Shown here piece by piece: positions 18,157-24,904 of a stretch of 64,000 nt of DNA (position 1 is its first letter; each line of letters starts with the position of its first letter). The notes under the pieces were generated by a model. That model worked only from the letters and a program-made list of their open reading frames with translations. It ran no database searches and was not told where the DNA came from. Origin of the DNA: JBCFBK01 sp038562555. Lineage in GTDB: Bacteria; Bacteroidota; Bacteroidia; Bacteroidales; Prolixibacteraceae. A program made the position numbers and the translations under genes. The stretch spans positions 1 to 64,000 of the forward strand of contig JBCFBK010000003.1 in assembly GCA_038562555.1 (NCBI GenBank), written 5' to 3'.

Positions 18157-20643
18157 ATGAAAAAGATAGTACTGATCGGAAACGGAATGACCGGCTATAA
18201 ATTTTGTGAGAAATTTGTTTCCTCACCGCTTGTTTTGCAATACGAATTGCTTGTTTTTGGCGAGGAAAAATATCCGGCTTACGACCGGGTACACCTGACC
18301 TCTTATTATACGGGAACCGTGCCGGATGAGCTTCTGCTCGCCCCTGCCGGCTGGTACCGTCAAAACGGGATTGAATTGCTGACCGGAGAGAAAGTGATTG
18401 GCATTGACCGCCATTCCAAAACGGTGACTTCGGAAAATGGCGGGATTCATGCCTACGATGTGCTTGTTTTGGCCACGGGTTCCTCCGCTTTTGTTCCGCC
18501 TATCAGCGGAATCGATAAAGAAGGCGTTTTTGTTTACCGCACATTCGATGACATTGATGCCATCAAAGAATACGTGCCGAAAGCGAAAAAGGCAGCCATT
18601 ATCGGAGGTGGCCTCCTTGGGCTTGAAGCTGCCAAGGCTGTTATGGACGACGGGCTCCCCGCGAGTATCGTTGAATTTGCCCCGCGGCTGATGCCGAGAC
18701 AGCTTGATGCTCAGGGCGCCGAGATCCTGAAGTCAAAGCTTGAAGCGTTGAGCCTTGAAGTTTTGCTGAACAAGAGCACGGAATTTATTCTTGGGAACGG
18801 GAAACTGGAGGGATTGCAGTTTACAGACGGCACCCGGCTGGAGGCTGACCTGCTTGTTATTTCGGCAGGTATTCGACCGCGTGATGAACTGGCAAAGCAA
18901 GCCGGACTTGAAGTTCATTCGCGCGGGGGTATCGTGGTGAACAGCAAAATGGAGACCGCCGATCCGGCTGTTTTTTCCATTGGTGAATGTGTGGTCGTTC
19001 ATAACATGGTATGGGGCCTGGTGGCGCCGTGCTACGAGATGGCCGAGGTCCTGGTGAAAAATCTTCTTGGAGAAAATGCTGAATTTCCCGGGTCCGACCT
19101 TTCTTCAAAGCTGAAACTGATCGGGACAGATGTAGCCAGCTTCGGGGACGCACTTAATGAAGGGACGAATGTAAAAACCATCATTTATGAGAATAAAGCA
19201 AGGCAGATTTATAAGCGGCTGAACCTGTCGGAAGACGGCAAATACCTGTTGGGGGGAATTCTGGTTGGCGAGGCGGAAGAATACAACCTGCTGAAACAGG
19301 TTGTAAACAATAAAATGAGACTTCCCGCAAACCCCGAAAATTTCATTTTTGGTCCACGCGGCAGCGGTGGGGCAGCGGGCATCAGTATAGCCGATTTGCC
19401 CGACGGCGCCAGTATCTGCTCGTGTGAGAACGTCAGTAAAGGGGCTATTTTAAGAGCCATTGAAAAGGATGGGGCTGAAGCGGTTCCCCTGATCAGAAAG
19501 CATACAAGAGCAGGGACAGGCTGCGGCGGCTGCGTGCCCATGCTTGACGACCTGCTTACGCACTACATGAAATCACAGGGACGGGAGGTGCGAAAAACAA
19601 TTTGCGAGCATTTCAGCTATACCCGGCAGGAACTCTACGATTTGATAAAGGTATATGAAATTAAAAGTTTCGGCGGACTGCTGAGAGCCTACGGGAACGG
19701 ATCAGGTTGTGAAACCTGCAAGCCTGTTGTTGCATCACTTCTTGCCAGTATCTGGAATGACGTCATTATAAAACAGGATACGATTCAGGATACCAACGAC
19801 CGGTTTCTTGCGAATATCCAGCGGGGTGGCTTATATTCCGTGATTCCCCGGATCCCGGGCGGCGAAATCACGCCGGAAAAACTGATGGTCATCGGGAGGG
19901 TTGCCCAAAAATACGACCTGTATACCAAAATTACGGGCGGACAGCGCATTGATCTGCTTGGCGCCCGCGTTGACCAGTTGCCCGACATTTGGGAGGAACT
20001 CATTGACGCCGGTTTTGAAAGCGGACATGCTTACGGAAAAGCACTGCGCACCGTGAAAAGTTGTGTCGGCTCAACCTGGTGCCGTTACGGGATGCAGGAT
20101 TCCGTGTCATTTGCCATTGAAATCGAAAACCGCTATAAAGGCCTGCGTTCACCTCATAAGCTGAAGGGCGGTGTTTCCGGATGTGTTCGCGAGTGTGCCG
20201 AAGCCAGGGGCAAAGACTTTGGCATTATTGCAACGGAGAAGGGATGGAACCTTTTTGTATGTGGGAACGGAGGAGCTAATCCCGCGCATGCCGCGCTGCT
20301 GGCATCTGACCTCGATAAAGAAACAACCGTCAGGTACATCGACCGGTTCCTCATGTTCTATATCCGGACAGCCAGTCCCCTTACACGGACTGCAAAATGG
20401 CTCTCCGAGCTGGAAGGAGGCCTGGGGTATCTGAAAGATGTGATTGTCAAAGATTCGCTTGGGATCGGCGAAAAACTCGAAGCGGAAATGGCTGAATTGA
20501 TCTCTCACTATAAATGCGAGTGGGCAGAGGTAGTCCGGGATCCCCAACTGAGGAAAAAATTCCGCCATTTTGTGAACTCCGACAAAACAGATGACACGGT
20601 CAAATTTGTAAGCATGCGCGATCAAAAGATCCCTGCCCGGTGA
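18157..20643 (+). CDS. nirB: Assimilatory nitrite reductase, large subunit (NADH-dependent, siroheme)
   Basis: 828 residues with the full NirB order: FAD/NAD(P) reductase (1-400; IVLIGNGMTG at the start and AAIIGGGLLGLEAA near 148), two BFD-like [2Fe-2S] segments (CSCENVSKGA with GCGGCVP, then a second ending GCETCKP), and the sulfite-reductase-like catalytic part. The siroheme-[4Fe-4S] ligands are Cys636, Cys642, Cys676 and Cys680 (SCVGSTWC and GCVREC). It reduces nitrite to ammonium in the cytoplasm with NirD. It follows the rubredoxin gene by 79 bases and precedes nirD by 23. Confidence 0.97.
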   Translation: MKKIVLIGNGMTGYKFCEKFVSSPLVLQYELLVFGEEKYPAYDRVHLTSYYTGTVPDELLLAPAGWYRQNGIELLTGEKVIGIDRHSKTVTSENGGIHAYDVLVLATGSSAFVPPISGIDKEGVFVYRTFDDIDAIKEYVPKAKKAAIIGGGLLGLEAAKAVMDDGLPASIVEFAPRLMPRQLDAQGAEILKSKLEALSLEVLLNKSTEFILGNGKLEGLQFTDGTRLEADLLVISAGIRPRDELAKQAGLEVHSRGGIVVNSKMETADPAVFSIGECVVVHNMVWGLVAPCYEMAEVLVKNLLGENAEFPGSDLSSKLKLIGTDVASFGDALNEGTNVKTIIYENKARQIYKRLNLSEDGKYLLGGILVGEAEEYNLLKQVVNNKMRLPANPENFIFGPRGSGGAAGISIADLPDGASICSCENVSKGAILRAIEKDGAEAVPLIRKHTRAGTGCGGCVPMLDDLLTHYMKSQGREVRKTICEHFSYTRQELYDLIKVYEIKSFGGLLRAYGNGSGCETCKPVVASLLASIWNDVIIKQDTIQDTNDRFLANIQRGGLYSVIPRIPGGEITPEKLMVIGRVAQKYDLYTKITGGQRIDLLGARVDQLPDIWEELIDAGFESGHAYGKALRTVKSCVGSTWCRYGMQDSVSFAIEIENRYKGLRSPHKLKGGVSGCVRECAEARGKDFGIIATEKGWNLFVCGNGGANPAHAALLASDLDKETTVRYIDRFLMFYIRTASPLTRTAKWLSELEGGLGYLKDVIVKDSLGIGEKLEAEMAELISHYKCEWAEVVRDPQLRKKFRHFVNSDKTDDTVKFVSMRDQKIPAR

Positions 20644-20666
20644 AAATAAACTAATTATCGTGAATC

Positions 20667-21023
20667 ATGGAAGTAAAAGAATTTATCGATGCCGAAGTCA
20701 CAGAGTGGGTTCAGGCCGCCTCTGTCGACGATTTTCCGCAGAACGGTGGAGCTGCAGTTTTGGTAAAAGGAGAACAAATAGCTGTATTCAATTTTTCGGA
20801 TGAAGGGCTTTGGTTTGCAACGCAAAACCGATGTCCGCACCAGGGGGAAATGGCTATTTCCCGCGGATTAACAGGCGACTGCGACGGGCATCCCAAGGTG
20901 GCCTGCCCCTTTCATAAAAAGACCTTCTCGCTTGTTGACGGGAAATGCCTGACAGGAGAAGCTTATCATCTGAAAACGTACCGCGTAAAGGTGGAAGACG
21001 GGTATGTCTTTATAGGTATATGA
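20667..21023 (+). CDS. nirD: Nitrite reductase small subunit (Rieske-type)
   Basis: 118 residues. NRCPHQGE and CPFHKKTF supply the Cys-His pairs of a Rieske [2Fe-2S] site, an arrangement seen in some NirD proteins while others have lost the ligands. It partners NirB, whose stop lies 23 bases upstream, and closes the nitrate operon. Length is normal for the family. Confidence 0.95.
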   Translation: MEVKEFIDAEVTEWVQAASVDDFPQNGGAAVLVKGEQIAVFNFSDEGLWFATQNRCPHQGEMAISRGLTGDCDGHPKVACPFHKKTFSLVDGKCLTGEAYHLKTYRVKVEDGYVFIGI

Positions 21024-21030
21024 TCCGAAG

Positions 21031-21048
21031 AACCCGGGAGGGGTTTTC
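21031..21048 (+). terminator. Possible weak terminator after nirD
   Basis: AACCC (21031-21035) pairs with GGGTT (21041-21045) around GGGAG, with T through 21047. The stem is short, so the assignment is tentative. Confidence 0.35.
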
Positions 21049-21091
21049 GTTCCGGGATCCCAAACGTCCGTAATATTTAGGGTTTTGGCGA

Positions 21092-21121
21092 TTGTTTCAA
21101 AATAAAAAATGCATAAATTTG
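21092..21121 (+). promoter_or_regulatory. Bacteroidota-type promoter of mscL
   Basis: TTG at 21092-21094, then exactly 19 bases, then TAAATTTG at 21114-21121, an exact TAnnTTTG box. The start codon of mscL lies 70 bases downstream of the box. A direct repeat ATGGCCGG (21126-21133 and 21144-21151) sits in the leader. Confidence 0.75.
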
Positions 21122-21190
21122 ATTGATGGCCGGTTAAACAGATATGGCCGGGAGTTTTGAGGATCTATTAACCTTATAATTGGGATACTT

Positions 21191-21598
21191 ATGAAAATTA
21201 TCAATGAATTCAAGGCTTTTGCCATGAGAGGCAATGTGGTTGACATGGCTGTCGGTATCATTCTTGGCGCCGCTTTCGGTAAAATTGTTTCGTCTTTTGT
21301 CAACGATATCATTATGCCTCCCATCGGTCTGCTGGTCGGCGGAGTTGACTTTTCTGACCTTACTGTTGTCATGAAGGAGGCAGTGGGGGAAACTCCGGCT
21401 GTGACACTGAATTATGGGATGTTTATCCAGGTCATCATTGACTTTTTGATTGTGGCATTTGCTATTTTTATGGCAATCAGAGCCATGAATTCGATGAAGA
21501 GGAAGGAGGAGGCAGCGCCTGCGCCACCACCTGTTCCGACGAAAGAAGAAATTTTATTGACCGAAATACGTGATTTGTTAAAAAACAGGAATATATAA
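21191..21598 (+). CDS. mscL: Large-conductance mechanosensitive channel
   Basis: 135 residues. The pore-lining first helix motif ([19 protein letters not shown]) lies at about 14-32, followed by the second helix around 75-100 and a charged, alanine/proline-rich cytoplasmic tail ending in the conserved helix [12 protein letters not shown]. It opens under membrane tension to release solutes in osmotic downshock. It has its own promoter and terminator, so it is monocistronic and not part of the nitrate operon. Confidence 0.97.
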   Translation: MKIINEFKAFAMRGNVVDMAVGIILGAAFGKIVSSFVNDIIMPPIGLLVGGVDFSDLTVVMKEAVGETPAVTLNYGMFIQVIIDFLIVAFAIFMAIRAMNSMKRKEEAAPAPPPVPTKEEILLTEIRDLLKNRNI

Positions 21599-21600
21599 AA

Positions 21601-21639
21601 AAATACCGGTTTTGAAGATTCTTCAAAACCGGTATTTTT
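21601..21639. terminator. Strong intrinsic terminator after mscL
   Basis: A perfect 17-bp stem (21601-21617 with 21621-21637, core ACCGGTTTTGAAG) closes a 3-base loop ATT, with A-rich and T-rich ends. It starts 2 bases after the mscL stop. Confidence 0.93.
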
Positions 21640-21666
21640 GAGGTCGAATGGGTAAGACGAAGTGTT

Positions 21667-22254
21667 ATGCCGAATCTGTATATAATTTCCGGATGTAACG
21701 GTGCGGGAAAAACAACAGCGTCGCTGACGGTGCTGCCTGAAATGCTCAATTGCCAGGAATTTGTGAATGCGGACGAAATTGCAAAAGAACTGTGCCCGCA
21801 GAATCCCGAACGCGTAGCCATTGATGCCGGACGAATTATGTTGTTAAAAATAGACCGGCTAATGCAGGACAAACATGATTTTGCATTTGAAGCTACCCTT
21901 TCGTCGAAAAACTATGCAGAGATTATAAAAAAGGCCAAAAAGAACGGTTATCTGGTGACACTTGTTTTTTTTTGGCTCGATTCTCCGGATCTGGCTGTCG
22001 CCAGGGTCAAAACCCGGGTGATCGAGGGAGGACACGATGTTCCGAGCCAGGTGGTCATCAGACGATATTATGCCGGATTAAAAAATCTGTTTGACCTTTA
22101 TATGCCGCTGTGCGATTACTGGATGATCTTTGACAAGTCCAAACTGGCATCGGAACTGATAGCCGAAGGTTATACAGTGAAAGAATTGGATATTAAAAAT
22201 TATACTATCTTTGCCAAGATAAAATTAGTAGCTCAAGATGATAAAAAAGGATAA
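21667..22254 (+). CDS. Zeta-toxin-like P-loop kinase/ATPase
   Basis: 195 residues with Walker A GCNGAGKTT (9-17), a NADEIAKEL segment near residue 37 and FEATLSS near 77, as in the zeta-toxin/UDP-N-acetylglucosamine kinase-like family. A later Arg-containing stretch (ARVKTRVIEGGHDVP) would bind phosphate. Zeta toxins phosphorylate UDP-sugars of the peptidoglycan pathway, but many short chromosomal relatives have no proven toxicity. Its 3' end overlaps a 59-codon ORF by 17 bases, which makes a two-gene unit. Confidence 0.82.
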   Translation: MPNLYIISGCNGAGKTTASLTVLPEMLNCQEFVNADEIAKELCPQNPERVAIDAGRIMLLKIDRLMQDKHDFAFEATLSSKNYAEIIKKAKKNGYLVTLVFFWLDSPDLAVARVKTRVIEGGHDVPSQVVIRRYYAGLKNLFDLYMPLCDYWMIFDKSKLASELIAEGYTVKELDIKNYTIFAKIKLVAQDDKKG

Positions 22255-22417
22255 CACTGTTAGAAACAAAATTATTGAGGGACTGGACTTAACATGCCGA
22301 AAATTGATAAAATCGAAGCAGGAAAGGGATCTGAATTTGGTGGTATCTGACAGCAATGGGAAGGTGATTCATTTAAGGGCAAAGGATCTTGAAAAGTTTG
22401 ATTTCAAGCTGAATTAA
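22238..22417 (+). CDS. Small ORF overlapping the zeta-like gene, candidate partner
   Basis: 59 residues. It starts with ATG inside the last 17 bases of the zeta-like gene in another frame and ends with TAA at 22415-22417. The protein is small and highly charged (begins MIKKDNTVRNKIIEGLDL; many Lys, Glu and Asp). The middle, CRKLIKSKQERDLNLVVSDS, reads like a real folded peptide rather than noise. The overlap suggests coupled translation. An antitoxin or accessory role is inferred from arrangement only; no known family was recognised. Confidence 0.6.
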   Translation: MIKKDNTVRNKIIEGLDLTCRKLIKSKQERDLNLVVSDSNGKVIHLRAKDLEKFDFKLN

Positions 22418-22449
22418 AATAGCTGCTTCCATACTTACAGAAATAACGC

Positions 22450-22457
22450 TATCTTTG
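22450..22457 (+). promoter_or_regulatory. -7 promoter box of the DEAD-box helicase gene
   Basis: TATCTTTG matches TAnnTTTG exactly. No clear -33 element is seen. A start about 7 bases downstream would give a leader of roughly 107 bases before the ATG at 22571. Confidence 0.5.
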
Positions 22458-22511
22458 CGCCTCAATTATGTGCATGGATGGCATAGGGGTATATCGTTGA
22501 AAATAAATTTT

Positions 22512-22581
22512 AATGTCATCAGTGCTGCTTGGAACAGAAGAATCTGTTGTTCTTCTGAAAATAATTTATAATGATGACATT
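22512..22581 (+). promoter_or_regulatory. Leader RNA structure that can mask the helicase start codon
   Basis: AATGTCATCA (22512-22521) is a perfect complement of TGATGACATT (22572-22581), which covers the start codons at 22571/22574. Inside the enclosed loop an 8-bp hairpin CAGAAGAA/TTCTTCTG (22535-22542 and 22550-22557) brings the two arms together. The fold would hide the start site. This is a prediction from base pairing alone. Confidence 0.5.
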
Positions 22582-24328
22582 TGAAGAAACGGGTTTAAAG
22601 CCCGAAATCCTGAGCGCCATTTTAGAAATGGGCTTCGAACAACCTACACCTATCCAGGAAAAAACAATCCCGCATCTTTTAAACAATACCAACGATCTTG
22701 TGGCGCTTGCTCAGACGGGTACCGGTAAAACCGCGGCTTTTGGACTTCCTATCCTGAATCATATCGATGCTGCCTCAAAACAGATCCAGGCGTTGATTTT
22801 ATGCCCTACACGGGAATTATGCCTGCAGATCACCCGTGATCTGGATGCATTTTCCAAAAATATGAAAGGGCAGCGAAATATAGCGGTCTACGGCGGTGCT
22901 GACATCCGCAAGCAGATCAGTGACCTGCGGTCAGGAGGACAGATTGTTGTGGGCACCCCCGGCAGGATGCATGACCTGATCCGCCGGAAGGCACTTGATA
23001 TCTCTCAAATTAAATGGCTTGTGCTGGATGAGGCTGATGAAATGCTTTCAATGGGATTTAAGGAAGAACTTGATGCCATTTTGTCCGTAACGCCACCTGC
23101 AAAACAAACGTTGTTGTTTTCGGCAACCATGCCCCGGGAAATTAAGGAGATCACTGAGAAATACCTGAATCATCCCGAGGAAATAGCGATCGGCAGACGG
23201 AATGCCGGTGCAGAAAACGTAGAACATCATTACTACATGGTGCATGCCAAGGATAAGTATGCCACCTTAAAGCGTATCGCTGATAATTATCCTGACTGTT
23301 ATGCCATAGTTTTTTGCCGTACCCGGATCGAAACCCGTGAGGTGGCAGAAAAATTTATGGCCGACGGATACAATGCCGATGCGCTGCATGGCGATTTGTC
23401 GCAGGCTCAGCGTGATCATGTCATGGGCCGTTTCCGGACCCGCCATCTTCAGATGCTCGTTGCAACCGATGTGGCGGCACGCGGTCTCGACGTGAACGAT
23501 CTGACTCATGTGATCAATTACAGCTTACCCGACGACCCGGAGGTGTATATTCACCGGAGCGGCCGTACCGGAAGGGCCGGTAAGAGCGGAATTTCCGTGT
23601 CTATTGTCCATATGCGTGAAACAGGAAAACTCCGGCAGATTGAACAGATTTCAAAAAAACGATTTGACCGCAAAATGGTTCCGGGTGGAGAAGAAATTTG
23701 TGAAAAGCAATTGATGCACCTGATCGACAAAGTGGTCCAGGTTGAGGTGAACGACTCGCGTATTGATCCTTATTTGCCTGAAATTAAGAAGAAGTTTGAA
23801 GGCCTTAACAGTGAGGAAATATTAAAGCGTTTTGTATCTGCCGAATTCAACCAGTTCCTGTCTTATTATAAAGATGCACCCGATTTGAATGTCCATGAAA
23901 GAGACAACTCATCTGCACGTTTCGATAAGAAAAGTGCAGGTAGTACCGGGCGTGTTAACTTTTCCCGCTTGTTCATCAACGCCGGGAAAAAACAGAATCT
24001 GAATGCATCGCGGTTACTGGGGCTGATTAATGACCATTTGAAAAGGAAAAACATTGAAATCGGAAAGATCGATATACAACGTAAGTTCTCCTTTTTTGAA
24101 ATAGACAGCCGTTATGAAGACGAACTGATCAAAACGGTCAGCCAAACGTCGATTGACGGACATTCGCTGAAGGTTGACCGCGTTACCGGTCAGGAATGGG
24201 CGGCATCGCAATCGGACCGGTTTGCCAGTTCTTACCGGAGCGATCGCTCTGACCGTTCCGGCAGGTCCCGTGGAAGAAGAGCTGAAACCCAGCATGCCGG
24301 TTTCAAAAAGCGATCCGCCAAAAAGTAA
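22571..24328 (+). CDS. deaD: DEAD-box ATP-dependent RNA helicase (DeaD/CsdA type)
   Basis: 585 residues with all helicase motifs: AQTGTGKT (I), PTRELCLQ (Ia), GTPGRMHDL (Ib), LDEADEML (II), FSATM (III) and HRSGRTGRAG (VI). Residues 459-540 match a DbpA-type RNA-binding domain, and the tail (about 550-585) is rich in Ser, Arg and Asp, typical of RNA-contacting ends. Such enzymes unwind rRNA and mRNA, often in the cold. Two adjacent ATG codons (22571, 22574) could start translation, both within a predicted start-masking stem. A bidirectional terminator follows. Confidence 0.95.
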   Translation: MMTFEETGLKPEILSAILEMGFEQPTPIQEKTIPHLLNNTNDLVALAQTGTGKTAAFGLPILNHIDAASKQIQALILCPTRELCLQITRDLDAFSKNMKGQRNIAVYGGADIRKQISDLRSGGQIVVGTPGRMHDLIRRKALDISQIKWLVLDEADEMLSMGFKEELDAILSVTPPAKQTLLFSATMPREIKEITEKYLNHPEEIAIGRRNAGAENVEHHYYMVHAKDKYATLKRIADNYPDCYAIVFCRTRIETREVAEKFMADGYNADALHGDLSQAQRDHVMGRFRTRHLQMLVATDVAARGLDVNDLTHVINYSLPDDPEVYIHRSGRTGRAGKSGISVSIVHMRETGKLRQIEQISKKRFDRKMVPGGEEICEKQLMHLIDKVVQVEVNDSRIDPYLPEIKKKFEGLNSEEILKRFVSAEFNQFLSYYKDAPDLNVHERDNSSARFDKKSAGSTGRVNFSRLFINAGKKQNLNASRLLGLINDHLKRKNIEIGKIDIQRKFSFFEIDSRYEDELIKTVSQTSIDGHSLKVDRVTGQEWAASQSDRFASSYRSDRSDRSGRSRGRRAETQHAGFKKRSAKK

Positions 24329-24361
24329 CCTGTTGCTGTCACGGCGCTGGCAGGAATAAAA

Positions 24362-24397
24362 AAAAAGCTGCTTCATTTCCGGATGGAGCAGCTTTTT
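24362..24397. terminator. Bidirectional terminator between helicase and small DNA-binding protein gene
   Basis: AAAAAGCTGCTTCAT (24362-24376) pairs with ATGGAGCAGCTTTTT (24383-24397), 15 bp with one wobble and a 6-base loop; A run and T run flank the core, so it serves both convergent genes. Confidence 0.9.
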
Positions 24398-24417
24398 AAT
24401 AATCAAAATTGTTTCCC

Positions 24418-24669
24418 TTAATGAAACTCTTTAAGCAGTTCTTCAGCCCTTTGCAGGATCTGGATATCATCCAGTAACACTATTCCACCATTTGGTCCCG
24501 GTTCAATATGCAGCCCGACAGATCTTCCGCGGTCGTAATTGGCGCCTCCGAAATAATTCCGGATCGTTTCAACATCCATATCGAATTCATGCGCCAGTTG
24601 CCGGATAGACCCGTCAGGCAAGCTATCCTTGATTTTGCGAAGCTCGTTGAAAGTGATTTTCCTCTCCAT
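24418..24669 (-). CDS. Small helix-turn-helix-type DNA-binding protein
   Basis: 83 residues. The segment SIRQLAHEFDMDVETIRNYF (21-40) reads as a helix-turn-helix: a first helix, a turn at DMD, and a recognition helix. The family is common and conserved in Bacteroidota but has no known function. The end (QILQRAEELLKEF) is a helix. It converges on the helicase gene across a shared terminator. No -7 box was found upstream. Confidence 0.7.
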   Translation of the reverse strand: MERKITFNELRKIKDSLPDGSIRQLAHEFDMDVETIRNYFGGANYDRGRSVGLHIEPGPNGGIVLLDDIQILQRAEELLKEFH

Positions 24670-24856
24670 GGCAGTAAATTTTATAGGTTATATGAATATG
24701 TCACAAAACTTCCCATAAAATTAAAATTAATAATTTAATAATGTGTGCGCTTTTGGAGGTTTAAAGACTTCCTGCTTCGTTGCAGTCGTTTTTCAGTGCC
24801 GGACCAGACGCAGATTTTTTGCTGAAAGCCTGAACCCGTTGGGGCTTCACAACAGT

Positions 24857-24872
24857 CCGGACAATCGTCCGG
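24857..24872 (-). terminator. Small hairpin downstream of the NagZ-fusion gene
   Basis: CCGGAC (24857-24862) and GTCCGG (24867-24872) form a 6-bp stem with a 4-base loop, 33 bases after the nagZ-fusion stop on the minus strand. No T run follows, so a terminator role is doubtful. Confidence 0.25.
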
Positions 24873-24904
24873 GGCAAAATGTTTAAGAACAGTTTTAACA
24901 ATTT

